Shown piece by piece: positions 7,867 to 17,500 of a stretch of DNA of 64,000 nucleotides (position 1 is the stretch's first letter; each line of letters starts with the position of its first letter). The translations under genes and the position numbers were made by a program. The DNA comes from JARRPM01 sp963765545 (lineage in GTDB: Bacteria; Pseudomonadota; Gammaproteobacteria; Pseudomonadales; Halieaceae). The notes beneath the pieces are model-generated. The model did not search any database. It saw only the letters and a list, made by a program, of their open reading frames with translations, and had not been told where the DNA came from. Location of the stretch: NCBI GenBank assembly GCA_963765545.1, contig CAVXWW010000009.1, positions 620,001 to 684,000 on the forward strand. Direction: 5' to 3'.

Positions 7867-10017
7867 ATGACGACGCTGATTGCAGAGTTTAGACGCCGTA
7901 ACGTGTTCAGGGTTGCATTCGCCTATATCGTCGTTGGCTGGGTGGTATTGCAGGTAGCCGAGTTTCTGTCGCCCTTGCTGCAACTTCCCCCATGGACCGT
8001 TTCGTTTGCCCTTTACCTGGGGATTGTCGGCTTTCCCTTCGCGCTGGTTTTCGCATGGGCCTTTGAATTGACCCCCGAAGGACTGCGCCGTACCCAGGAT
8101 GTCGATCCTGATGCGTCGATAACTCATGAAACCGCCAGCAAACTCAACCGCTTGACGATTATGTTGATGGGAATCGCGATTGTCCTGCTGCTTGCGGAAC
8201 GGCTTGTCAATCGACCTGAAGAGAGCCGGCAGGTAGCAGCCGGCGCGGCTACGGCCGATAGAGTGGAGAGCCCCTCTGCCGACACTGCGAAGGACAAGCC
8301 AAAATCCATTGCCGTGCTGCCCTTCGTCAACATGAGCAACGACCCGGAGCAGGAGTACTTCTCTGACGGTATTTCTGAAGAATTGCTCAACGCCCTGGCC
8401 AAGATCCGTGACCTGCGAGTGGCGGCGCGGACCTCGTCTTTCGCCTTCAAGGGACAAAACCAGGATATCACCGGCATAGGCGAGCAGCTTAAGGTGGACA
8501 CCGTGCTGGAGGGCTCGGTCAGAAAATCAGGCCAGCGTCTGCGTATTACCGCGCAGCTCATCAACGTCGAGGACGGATACCATCTGTGGTCAGAGACCTA
8601 CGACCGAGACCTTACTGACATATTTGCAATCCAGGACGAAATTTCCGCGGCCATCGTCAACGCTCTCAAAGTACATCTCGGCCAGGCCGAAGCCGCCAAC
8701 AGTAGCAAGGCAGTCAACCTGGATGCGTACAATTTTTACCTTCTGGGGCGACACAGCCTGCGCGAGCGCACCAGGTCATCCCTGGAAAGGGCGAGCAAGG
8801 AGTTCCAGAAAGCAATCGATATTGAACCCACCTACACTGATGCCTGGGTGGGAAAAGCCCTCGCGACGGCCCTGTTATCGTCAAATAACTATGGAGAACT
8901 GAGCATTGCCGAAGCCGACCGCAGCGCCCGGGCGATGCTTGATGTGGCGTTTGGACTTGACCCGGACTCCGCCTGGGCACACGCGACGCAAGCACTGCTG
9001 TACAGTAATATCAACCGTCCTCGCGAGGCGCTGGCCAGTGTTAACCGCGCTATCGAGCTGAACCCGAACGAGGGCATCCTGTATTCCTGGCGCTTTAATT
9101 CGCTGTCCGAGCTCGGCAACTACAACGAGGCTCTGGCATCCCTGGAGCGAGCCTACCAGGTCGACCCACTTCACCCCGTCATTCGCGGCAACCTGGTGCT
9201 GGAATATGCCAGTAATCTTGATGTCGAAAAAGCCCTTGAACTGGTGACGCCGGAGACTGCCGAGGCCTATGAGTTGGAAGCAGTTATGGACAACGTCGAA
9301 GGTCGTTGGGCAGATGCCACAATGAATTTCAATGAAGCGTTGCAGCGGGTGGAAACAGGTCGTGACTTCCGGTTGAACTTTTTTCTCAGTTTCCAGTACT
9401 TCTTTATACTGAAAAACACTGAATTCGCCCAGGAAATCGCTGACCCGATCGTGCAACCGATATTCAGCGCGATTGTGAACCCGACACAATTCCTCGCAAG
9501 CAAGCCACAGCGCAAGCTTGAAGATCATGATCTCATTGCCCTGGGCGCTGAGGTTCTCGCCCTGGGGCGAAACGACCAGTGCCCGCAACTTCTGAAACTA
9601 CTGAAGGGTGAGGATTTTGAAAATTCAGAGCTCTTCGGTGAGCTCCGCGGGGGCATATCCTACGCCTGGCTGGCTCTGAACTACGCCACTTGCCTGAAAT
9701 TGACTGGCGGACAGGGGGAGCCCCGAGAGCTTGGCGAACGCTTGCTGAGGCTGGTAGAAAACGCGGTTGCCAATGGCCATCCACCCAACTATTTCGTTTT
9801 TCTGGCCCGTACGCAGCTACTGTTGGACGATAAAGTCGCCGCTATCGCCAGCTTGCGTGAGGCCCTGCAGCATTACAACCTGAACTGGGTGGACCTGTCG
9901 TTACCGGACTTTGATGCACTGCGGTCGGATCGGGAATTTCTGGAGATCGAGCAGGGCCTGGAAGATCATATGAACCGCGAGCGCTCCAAGCTGGGTTGGG
10001 AGCCGATTGAGCTGTAG
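7867..10017 (+). CDS. TolB/FlgO-like domain and TPR membrane protein
   Basis: Protein of 716 residues. The N-terminus has a short cytoplasmic start (LIAEFRRRNVFRV), two hydrophobic helices (about 14-32 and 42-65) and another near 95-110. A conserved block beginning SIAVLPFVNMSNDPEQEYF and continuing through DGISEELLNALAKI, VLEGSVRKSGQRLRITAQL and GYHLWSETYDRDL follows (about 150-270). Tetratricopeptide repeats fill the rest. This architecture is common in proteobacteria, often annotated as adenylate-cyclase-like or TolB-like TPR protein without a proven activity. The start at 7867 gives the family N-terminus and has only a weak CAAGAG upstream. A paralogue with the same N-terminal layout lies at 42023-43723. 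Probably a membrane-anchored scaffold; function unknown. Confidence 0.85.
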   Translation: MTTLIAEFRRRNVFRVAFAYIVVGWVVLQVAEFLSPLLQLPPWTVSFALYLGIVGFPFALVFAWAFELTPEGLRRTQDVDPDASITHETASKLNRLTIMLMGIAIVLLLAERLVNRPEESRQVAAGAATADRVESPSADTAKDKPKSIAVLPFVNMSNDPEQEYFSDGISEELLNALAKIRDLRVAARTSSFAFKGQNQDITGIGEQLKVDTVLEGSVRKSGQRLRITAQLINVEDGYHLWSETYDRDLTDIFAIQDEISAAIVNALKVHLGQAEAANSSKAVNLDAYNFYLLGRHSLRERTRSSLERASKEFQKAIDIEPTYTDAWVGKALATALLSSNNYGELSIAEADRSARAMLDVAFGLDPDSAWAHATQALLYSNINRPREALASVNRAIELNPNEGILYSWRFNSLSELGNYNEALASLERAYQVDPLHPVIRGNLVLEYASNLDVEKALELVTPETAEAYELEAVMDNVEGRWADATMNFNEALQRVETGRDFRLNFFLSFQYFFILKNTEFAQEIADPIVQPIFSAIVNPTQFLASKPQRKLEDHDLIALGAEVLALGRNDQCPQLLKLLKGEDFENSELFGELRGGISYAWLALNYATCLKLTGGQGEPRELGERLLRLVENAVANGHPPNYFVFLARTQLLLDDKVAAIASLREALQHYNLNWVDLSLPDFDALRSDREFLEIEQGLEDHMNRERSKLGWEPIEL

Positions 10018-10249
10018 TAATGCCACCAACAGCGTGATCGACCGATTTTAGTAGAATCGCTCCATAAACAGGTAGAAACGCCGCCGCGTCCCTCGAGATG
10101 GTATCAATGTAATGAGCCATCCCCGCCAAGTTAACGGGCCGAAATTGCTAGAATCGGTGGAGGGCCTGAGAATCATAAGCCGCCTCCCCCGGGCCGGAAT
10201 GTCCATAATCTATGGTGGGCTCACCCCGGACACCAAGAGGAGACGACCG

Positions 10250-11266
10250 ATGACACTTTACGGCGGAATAGACCTGCACAGCAACAATGTGATGATTTCG
10301 ATTATTGACGCCCAGGATCACCTGGTATTTGAAAGGCGGCTGGCCAACAACCTATCGAGTATCCAGTCTCACCTGGATCCCTATCGCTCGAGGCTTGATG
10401 GGCTTGTGGTCGAATCGACCTACAACTGGTATTGGTTGGTAGATGGCTTGGCTGAACAAGGATATGACGTCCACCTTGCCAACACAACGGCCATCCAGCA
10501 GTACAGCGGGATCAAGTATACCGACGATGCGTCGGATGCCCGTTATCTGGCGCAACTGCTGCGCTTGGGTATCCTGCCCGAAGGGTACATCTACCCGCCG
10601 GAACAGCGGTCGATTAGAGACCTGTTCCGACGTCGGTTGCTACTGGTTCGCCAGCGTACCATGCAGCACCATAGCCTTCAGAGCCTGATTGCCCGCCACA
10701 GCGGCATCCGTCTGAGCGCCCAACAGGTTAAGCAACTCAAATCCGGTGACCTGAAGGCGTACTTCCGCTATCCAGCCAGCCTGGAGACGGCGCGGCTACT
10801 GCACCGCCAAATGGCACAGCTATCGCAGGCCATCGACCAGATCGAAAAGGGAGTTGGCGCGCAATGCCAGGAATCGGCTGATTATGACCTGATCACGAGC
10901 ATACCGGGCGTGGGAGCTATCCTCGGTAAGAGCATTCTACTGGAAACCGGACCCATCGAGCGGTTTCCCGCGGTGGGCAATTATGTGTCCTACGCGCGCT
11001 GTACACCGACGGCAAGAATCAGCAATGGCAAACAGAAGGGCCAGGGGAACCGCAAAAATGGCAATCGGTATCTGGCGATGGCGTTTGTTGAAGCGGCGCA
11101 TTATGCGGCTATCTGGGATCCGACGATCAAGCGTTTTTACCAACGTCGGCAACGGCGGGTCCATACGATGGTGGCGAAGAAAACCGTGGCGAACAAGCTG
11201 GCCAGAGCCTGTTACCACATGTTGAAGCGGCAGGAGCGATTTGATGTAAAACGCGCATTCTCATAA
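10250..11266 (+). CDS. IS110-family transposase (DEDD type)
   Basis: Recombinase of 338 residues. The N-terminal RuvC-like DEDD domain shows Asp8 in GGIDLHSNN, Glu in VVESTYNWYWLVD and the Asp pair in YTDDASDARYLAQLL. The C-terminal transposase_20 domain contains LITSIPGVGAILGKSILLE, YARCTPTARISNGKQKG and GNRKNGNRYLAMAFVEAAH, with the Ser of ISNGK a plausible catalytic serine. The ATG at 10250 is preferred over the earlier 10112 codon: AGAGGAGAC lies just upstream, and residues encoded before it read through the IS end and the host relic. Enzymes of this family are RNA-guided. Confidence 0.95.
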   Translation: MTLYGGIDLHSNNVMISIIDAQDHLVFERRLANNLSSIQSHLDPYRSRLDGLVVESTYNWYWLVDGLAEQGYDVHLANTTAIQQYSGIKYTDDASDARYLAQLLRLGILPEGYIYPPEQRSIRDLFRRRLLLVRQRTMQHHSLQSLIARHSGIRLSAQQVKQLKSGDLKAYFRYPASLETARLLHRQMAQLSQAIDQIEKGVGAQCQESADYDLITSIPGVGAILGKSILLETGPIERFPAVGNYVSYARCTPTARISNGKQKGQGNRKNGNRYLAMAFVEAAHYAAIWDPTIKRFYQRRQRRVHTMVAKKTVANKLARACYHMLKRQERFDVKRAFS

Positions 11267-11654
11267 CGGTTTAACAGGGTGCCGAGATCGAAGCGGGGTT
11301 GACGACAAGTCCACGGAGTCTGAGTATCCGGCACCCTGTACCTGTTAATGCGCAAGGTTTTTTGGGAAGTGCCCTCCAGTCGAGCCCACGTGAGGCTGAC
11401 TGCGAGTCCGGAACCTGAATCTAATTGGCCGGCTGGGGGTACCAACGATTTTATGGGGCGGCGACGCCGCCAGGGGCTGCCCGGTGATGGCCCATGGCCA
11501 AAGGAACAGCCTTGATCCTGATAGGTGACTGAAGCACTTCACAGAAGTAGCTCAACGGTAAAAGTTGGGAGCACCCACCAGGAGCCTTGCAACAACAAGG
11601 GAATAAAGATCCCGGGGGAGTTATTGTCCTATTGACACCGAGCGGCTTATAGGT
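11267..11654 (+). ncRNA. candidate bridge-RNA region of the IS110-family element
   Basis: A 388-bp noncoding 3' end between the transposase stop and the right boundary. IS110-family transposases use a structured bridge RNA; in IS1111-type elements it is encoded downstream of the transposase. The stretch is GC-rich with several possible stems (for example GGTGCCG...CGGCACC around 11279-11335). Exact ends, loops and guide sequences cannot be assigned by eye. Confidence 0.35.
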
Positions 11655-11900
11655 GCCCCGCTTTATCGGGCATGAATGCGTATAAACGTCACAGATTTCC
11701 AACTGATATTATCATTTACGCAGTACCCAAAGCACTTCGTGGGGCAGGCTCTCTGGCTCTATTATCGTTTCAATCTCAGCCATCGAGATATCCAGGATCT
11801 ACTGGCCGAACGAGGTATTACCGTTAGTCGTGAAGCGTTCCGTTGGAGTAGGTCGGTTGCTTGAACGCAGACAGCAGGTATCTGCCATGCGGAGAAGTTA

Positions 11901-11931
11901 CTTGCCAATACCTGCCAATACCTGCCAATAC
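11901..11931 (+). repeat. three tandem ~10-bp repeats
   Basis: The unit CTGCCAATAC occurs three times in a row (first copy CTTGCCAATAC). The unit resembles the relic right end (CTTGCCAATACC), so it may be a local expansion of that terminus. Confidence 0.6.
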
Positions 11932-11972
11932 CCACCGATCCTATCAAGCTCCGGCAGTTAACTTGTCCGCTC

Positions 11973-12392
11973 CTACTTTATTGCTATCTTGGAACCATCC
12001 AGAATTTGCAGGGCGTCCGCAGGCGTACCGTACATCCGGATACCGGACTTTATCGGTTTGAATTGGTTATTTGTGAACACGGTGCGCGACGGGTCATCAA
12101 GGCGTCTCAATTCGTTCTGTAATTCGCCCAGGTAAACTTCCAGTTCGCAATCATAATAATATAAGTTTGCCAGGTTCTTATGCATCTCTTCCGTTAGGGC
12201 ATCAGAATTGTGAGAAATTTCGTCTACCAGTGCGTCAATAGTTACCCAGACTCTCATTATCTCCGATTCCGCATGTTTGGTCTGGGAGTGAAGAGACTGA
12301 GCCACTCTATCTGACTCTGTGGAATCGCCAGCTGCCACAATTTGGCAGTTAACCGCGCACACAGTTAACAAGAAAACGTGAGCAAGCGTCAC
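11973..12392 (-). CDS. small secreted protein, unknown function
   Basis: About 139 residues from a GTG at 12392, chosen because GGGGAGG lies 7 bases upstream; the longer frame to 12428 overlaps that site. The signal peptide is clear (MTLAHVFLLTVCAVNCQIVAAG). The mature part is helical and acidic with heptad-like segments (ALVDEISHNSDALTEEMHK, YLGELQNELRRLDD). I do not recognise a family. Its stop codon abuts the degenerate right end of IS6-like relic B, so the C-terminus may have been trimmed by that element. Confidence 0.6.
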   Translation of the reverse strand: MTLAHVFLLTVCAVNCQIVAAGDSTESDRVAQSLHSQTKHAESEIMRVWVTIDALVDEISHNSDALTEEMHKNLANLYYYDCELEVYLGELQNELRRLDDPSRTVFTNNQFKPIKSGIRMYGTPADALQILDGSKIAIK

Positions 12393-12483
12393 AAAAAAAC
12401 CTCCCCTTTCCTTTTGATAACTGTACAAAAACCCACCGAACGATATCGAAAGTATAGCGTGGATTGATACTTGGGAGTTAACC

Positions 12484-12638
12484 GGTACTGATAAGTTAAC
12501 TTATTTTGGCTCGAAAAGTGGTAATGAGGAGCTGAAAAACTATTGAAATAACCTTCAAAGTGGGTCTGCTGATGCGTTATTGGTCAATCAAACTGGACTT
12601 GTGCAGTGCCAACCCGTCACCTTGAGTTAATTTGGGTG
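12484..12638 (-). mobile_element. MITE-like element, copy J (reverse orientation)
   Basis: One end, GGTACTGATAAGTTAAC followed by TTATTTTGGCTCGAAAAGTG, matches the inverted right end of the element at 33994-34153. The other end near 12620-12638 (CACCTTGAGTTAATTTG) matches that element's inverted left end. The interior keeps a shared patch (AAAGTGGGTCTGCTGATGC). About 155 bp with no coding capacity. An extra inverted terminus (CTTAACTTGACAGAACC) lies at 12709-12725, perhaps from another relic. Confidence 0.65.
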
Positions 12639-12859
12639 GGGCTGGTTCATTACATTAGTACCGGGCAGTGGCCTGAGATACCGCCATTGATTTCCAGGGT
12701 TTTGGGGACTTAACTTGACAGAACCTTCCTTGGAGGGCTCAGGGCATATTAACGGTCTATTGAGAGTAGCGTCCTTCTCTGAGTCTGTTACCACGCGCCT
12801 GTCGACTGGACTTGCTGAAGTAAGGGAAATTCGCGCCTGTTGAACTGACACGAGCGCCG

Positions 12860-13333
12860 CTACTCGGTACCTGCCTCGACGTACTGCCATGCCTTCGCCA
12901 CCGGATTCCACACCCTGGCGACGAAACAAGGCGCAGGGCCACTGCCTCCACAGGCCGAGCCATCCATACGCGTTAGCAGTACGCGGTTCCGCCCGAACGT
13001 GAGCACGGTCCAACCCTGGTTGCGAAATGTGGTGAGGACGCCGCCGACCAGAAAGTGCGATGCACAGCCACCCGTCGAGCAGAACAGGGAGACAGCGGTG
13101 GAGCAAGCGTAGGCACTCTCGTCCAGAACCCAGTCGGGGAGAAGATCGTTATCAAGATCTGTTCGTGTCACCGCTCCCCATTCGAGGGCGAATTCTCCAT
13201 TTTCATTGTTTGCACAGGCCTGCCGGGCCATAGTGACCTTTTCCGCCAAAGCCGCGGGAAGCCGGGAGAGATCCAGGGGGTTGGCCGCCAGCGGCAAGGC
13301 AACCAGAGCGGCGATCGCAATCACAGACTTCAC
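12860..13333 (-). CDS. small secreted Cys-containing protein, unknown function
   Basis: About 158 residues from a GTG at 13333 that would open a signal peptide (MKSVIAIAALVALPLAA). The mature part has six or more cysteines (QACANNE, YACSTAV, LFCSTGGCASH, SACGGSGPAPCF), a calcium-site-like DLDNDLLPDWVLD and a C-terminal NPVAKAWQYVEAG, suggesting a disulfide-bonded periplasmic protein. The frame stays open upstream to about 13460 with protein-like residues (VEIIFHEKTDYYFVLDQIAKN), which may be a longer start or the end of another truncated gene. The ribosome site is weak. Family not recognised. Confidence 0.5.
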   Translation of the reverse strand: MKSVIAIAALVALPLAANPLDLSRLPAALAEKVTMARQACANNENGEFALEWGAVTRTDLDNDLLPDWVLDESAYACSTAVSLFCSTGGCASHFLVGGVLTTFRNQGWTVLTFGRNRVLLTRMDGSACGGSGPAPCFVARVWNPVAKAWQYVEAGTE

Positions 13334-13408
13334 TACCGCGTTCTTAGCGATCTGGTCGAGGACGAAGTAGTAGTCCGTCTTCTCGTGAAAGATGATCTCC
13401 ACGGGCAA

Positions 13409-13795
13409 GTCGTCGACGATGCGGGTGTCGGCATTGTACTGACAGGCCCTCTCGAGTCAAGGGAGGCAGACGCGGTGCAGGCAAAGCGGGAGAGCGGCAA
13501 TCCGGAAATGACCGATAAGGAAAAGGCGGATGCGGAAAAGTCTGTGAAGGATACTGTGGCGGCTATCCGCGAGGAGCGGGAGAAGCAGACAGGCAAGGCT
13601 GAGTGCAGCTGAGCTAGGAAATAAGAGCCAGACTGGCTCCTCTCGGAGACAGCCGAACCGAGGTAGTAGATGGAAGAATCGTAACGGGTTTTTCTGGTGT
13701 AGTGGTCCCGGGTAACCGAACTCCGAGCCAAAGCCGAGCCTGTGACCAAGATTACGAATCGGCCATGCACAGGCTGGATCACCTCGGTCCCCTGC
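13409..13795. other. 387-bp stretch without a supported gene
   Basis: A plus-strand frame ending at 13612 encodes a charged, Lys/Glu-rich tail (TDKEKADAEKSVKDTVAAIR), but it has no ribosome site and runs antisense to the signal peptide of the neighbouring secreted protein. It may be the end of a lost gene. Nothing else was recognised. Confidence 0.4.
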
Positions 13796-14392
13796 CTAGT
13801 CCTCGTAGAACGAAACCCCTGCCACGCAAAGGTCGGCCGCGAAGGGACGACCGATAGCTACCAGGCCAAGACGGCGAATTCGTGAGACGTCCAGCGCCTC
13901 GTCAGTGCGGTAAGGTTCAAAATCCTCGAACGGGAGCTTGATCGTCTGCCAGGTCGGCTCTGCCATAAAGCTGATCCGGTAGGATTGCCATGGGTGGCGC
14001 ATTGTGTCGGTGCGTAGGTGTGCGTTGTAGCGTTCAGCATTACCGTACACATCCAGGGCCAAGCCGCCAAACCGGGGCAGCTGTTGCCGAAGGCTATCGC
14101 CCAGGTTTACAGTCATCTGCACAAAGCCGCCATTGTTTTCCAGTTTCACATCGCCTCGCATTCTAAGGCAGGCCCGGCCCGACACCTCATCTGCACCAAT
14201 CTGACCCGAGGAAACGCCGCCCATGACGCGATCGGTGAATAGGCGCCATTGCTCCCCGTTTTCCGCCAATGTCATACCAGGACTTTGCGCATTAAGCGTG
14301 AATAGGGTCAGGTCAGCCATGGCATACCCTCCAGGCATCAGCATCAGAAACAACAGGCAAGATGGTAGTGGACGCAAGTTTTTCAGCCGCAT
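13796..14392 (-). CDS. CIA30-family exported protein
   Basis: 198 residues with a signal peptide (SCLLFLMLMPGGYAMA) followed by a CIA30/NDUFAF1-like beta-sandwich domain: WRLFTDRVMGGVSSGQI near residues 48-65, LENNGGFVQM, LALDVYGN, YRISFMAEPTWQTIKLPFEDFEPY and a C-terminal LVAIGRPFAADLCVAGVSF. This domain is galactose-binding-like; the mitochondrial homologue assists complex I assembly, while exported bacterial versions have no defined role. The gene follows the giant membrane protein gene with about 130 bp between them. Confidence 0.85.
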   Translation of the reverse strand: MRLKNLRPLPSCLLFLMLMPGGYAMADLTLFTLNAQSPGMTLAENGEQWRLFTDRVMGGVSSGQIGADEVSGRACLRMRGDVKLENNGGFVQMTVNLGDSLRQQLPRFGGLALDVYGNAERYNAHLRTDTMRHPWQSYRISFMAEPTWQTIKLPFEDFEPYRTDEALDVSRIRRLGLVAIGRPFAADLCVAGVSFYED

Positions 14393-14526
14393 GTTGCGAA
14401 AGTAAGATCACCTTACCTCCATCGCGCAGCGACTGGCAAATTTCTTGGGGGCAGGCGTGTCCCTGGCGGCTTGCTTACACGTGGTGAGTAAAGGAGTCGG
14501 TACTTTCGTTTCTTCCTGGTTGAAGG

Positions 14527-17500
14527 CTAGCCGCCCTTATTGATCAGTGTACCGCCAAACTCCCTGAGTCGCTCTCCGATCAAGCCGACGGTAGCGATGC
14601 CGGTGAGTACTGTGGCGAATATCGAAAATACGCCACTCAACTGGTCTCTGGCGACAAACAGCACGAAGACCATGAGCAGCGTTACCACGAGGATGATAGG
14701 CTTCTTCCACGTAAGCCAGGTTTGATTCCCGTAGGTTCTGCGCAGTTTCCGGTATCTTTCTAGAGAGCACTGCGCCTTCACTACGGATCTTATGTCGGGG
14801 TTACTGAGCTTGAATCCGTAATTGGAGGTTCGAATCAGGCTGCGCCGGTAGAGGCTGGTTAGTGTCGACTTATTTTTGGGATTACTGCTGTCGTCGTAGA
14901 CCAGGCCGGCCAGCACCATTTGTTCATCCTGAGTAGATTTTTTCCAGGCATCCCATAATCCCTTTTTGATCTGCTTCCGGGATGGGTCAAGGTCGAGCTT
15001 AAGGAAAAATGTCGGCAGGTCACTTAGGAAAGCACGCCATGCTAAGGCGTTGCTCTGAGGGTATGCTGACCTCCCATCGGTCTGTGATGTCGGTGATTCT
15101 GTGTCTTTTGAATATGATTCGACGATGGTATAGCGCAGATCTATAGCGGTCATTACAATGACAATGTCTCCATCGCGATATGCTTTATCCAGGTGCTCAA
15201 GAATGTCCGGGTGCAATGTATCCCGATTCAATTCGTCGCAGCTCAGAAAACCGATCGTTGTCTGCGTCTTCGCAGAGCGCACTATCTTCCAGTTTCTATT
15301 GAGGCCTGGGGTGCTCAAATTCAGCGGTATCAGGTCTCCCCAGTAGTGTTCGCCATACTCCTGCTCAACGAGCGCGATAAAGTGGTCCAGCGTAGTATCG
15401 GCAGCGCAGACGAGTATGCCTCCTTCTCTTAAAGGAGAATGCGCTGTTTTCGTTGGAGGTGGGAACACATATAGGCCATCCTCAAAGGCATTGGTGAAGA
15501 AACGCGTAACCAGCCAACTGTTCAAAATGTAGAACAGCCCAGCGATTATCAGAGCGAATGCGAGTATCCCTGCAATATATGTGTAAGCTGCTGGAGAGCG
15601 TGTGTGCGGATACCAGTTGAGAATGCGATAGTTGATCCCAGCTCGGTCATGGCTTTCAGTGTATATGGATTTCTTCAAACTATCCTGGCAGCTAATGCTA
15701 GCGATATCTTCGCTTCTTATCTCGGGAGCGTTTCGCTCACTAAGACTTTTGGCATTAACGATTTCGCCAATTTCGAAATCCGCGGCCACTGCGCCTGCAA
15801 TGCTCGATTTATCACAGCTACCATCTCGCAAAAAGCTCACTTCCTTCTCCAGCTTAAGGCGCATCAAAACCAGCTCATTATCAACCCAAGTAATCAAGCT
15901 GGCATTGTTGTTCTTATCATCACCCTCACCTTGGTCGCCCTGAGAACTGGCGTATCGGGATGCTGCCGGCAACTCCCGATCAAAATTTTCGATCATATTC
16001 CCGATGTCACTCAGGTTTGGCAACCATTGGCGAACGATTCGGGGGAGAGATAAGCTTTCGTCTAGCGAGGTTTCATCATCATAAAAGGAAAGCTCGAGTT
16101 TACTCGACTCAAAACCTATTTTCTGATCGAGGGAACCGTCACCACCTACCGCTTGAGCAAGTAAATAGCCGTTGTAATACTCACCCTTGCCGCCGGCGTT
16201 GAGTAGCTCCGCTGTGCTGTGTCGCTTGGCCGTCCTGCGTTCGTTGCCAGCGCTGCCCTTCTGCGCCTTTTCCAGGGAGAATATTTCTGTTCTTGGAAGA
16301 TATACACCGCTCCAGTCGTTAAGTGTGAAATGGCTTATCGAACCGTGGTGGCTGAAGTTCTGTGCGTCACTCGTGTAATAGCTATGGCGCGCCTTAAGCC
16401 TGTCTACCGTAGCCCAGCTGCTAAACCTTACCCACAACTGCTCGTGAATATCGTAGTTATGATTGAGTAGAACAAGCGTCGGAAGAATGGCTGAAACCAG
16501 TCCGAATAGCATGACAGTGCATTTGTACACAGCAAGCCCTTTGCGCGCTTTGTCGCTCTCAGATCGTTGCTTCAGTAGGAAAGAGCAACCGAAGCAAATC
16601 AGTAACCATAGGCAACAAACTAGACTGTAAAGCGCGCCACCATTTCGCCAGATGCTATACAGCGAAAAAACAATCACTGCAATTGCAAAAAGTGGGGTGA
16701 CTAACGAGATTGCTGATACCACTCTGGGGAACCTGGCCCTCATATCACCTTTATCATCATAAAGCTCGCAGCGCACCAAACGGTGCCAAACGAGGACGGC
16801 TGTTAGCGGCGGGATGAAATACCATAACCAGACGGAATCATCGATGTAGTAGATTATGCCTGCATAGATAGGCAAAATGGAGATCAGGCAGAGGTTCAGC
16901 AAACGATATTCATGCCTGCGTTTTCTTAAGGGGCGCATCCATCGCGGTAGCTGCAACACCTTTCTCCAGCGAAATGCATCGCGCTGTGCCGGAGAGGTAA
17001 GTACCGTGCTGAGAAGTCCCACGACTAACGCGGCCAACAGACCCATTGCCATAAGATGCAAAAGAGCCAACATGCCGCCGGTAAACCCGTAGTGAAAACT
17101 GAAAGCGTCGGGGACTGATGTGCGATAGTACGCCACCAAGGTCCAGGGGATGCCCTCTTTGAGAGGGCCAATGTAGGCGCTGACCTTTTCCCCTTTATAA
17201 TCTAACTCCAACTGTCCAGGGGCTCGCGATATCACTCTTGCCTTAAGTTCTTCGTCGTCATCAGTCGCCTGATAAAAGTTTTCACGCAAACTTCTGCGCT
17301 GGTCCGAGTGAAACAGTACCCGGCCTGACACATTGTCGAAGACGGCGAATCCAAAACCCGCCGGTAACACGGCATTTCTCAAGCTTTTAAAATGGCTGGT
17401 GTAAGCAAGGACTATCGCGCCCGTTTCATGATCTATGCTGGTCTTTTGTTGGTTCTGGAAGTTTGTTTTAGCGCTATTTTCAACTGTCGTACTTAGGACA

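Larger units (their letters stand above)
10169..11654 (+). mobile_element. IS110-family element, IS1111-like layout (~1.49 kb)
   Basis: Boundaries come from the interrupted host relic: the flanks rejoin as GGGCCTG/CCCCGCTTTATCGGG with no target duplication, as expected for IS110 elements. Perfect 10-bp subterminal inverted repeats, CTCCCCCGGG at 10184-10193 and CCCGGGGGAG at 11611-11620, are the hallmark of the IS1111 subgroup. The left noncoding end is about 80 bp and the right about 390 bp, also the IS1111 arrangement. The single transposase gene is intact, so the element may be active. Confidence 0.8.
10121..11973 (+). mobile_element. IS6-like relic, copy B, split by an IS110-family insertion
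   Basis: The left end (GCCAAGTTAACGGGCCGAAA and TGCTAGAATCGG) lies at 10124-10155. The sequence is interrupted after GGAGGGCCTG at 10168 and resumes at 11655 with CCCCGCTTTATCGGGCATGAA, the rest of a short module found in other copies. The transposase N-terminal helices (ALWLYYRFNLSHRDI, LLAERGITVSREA) follow, then the copy decays near 11860. A degenerate right end (GTTAACTTGTCCGCTCC) sits at 11958-11974 against the stop codon of the next gene. Confidence 0.75.

Noticed and set aside
11901..11931. tandem repeat as a possible CRISPR
   Set aside because: The units are 10 bp, contiguous and without spacers.
13055..13612. 185-codon plus-strand open frame with a Lys/Glu-rich end
   Set aside because: It runs antisense to the signal-peptide protein and has no ribosome site; at most the last ~50 codons could be a gene remnant.
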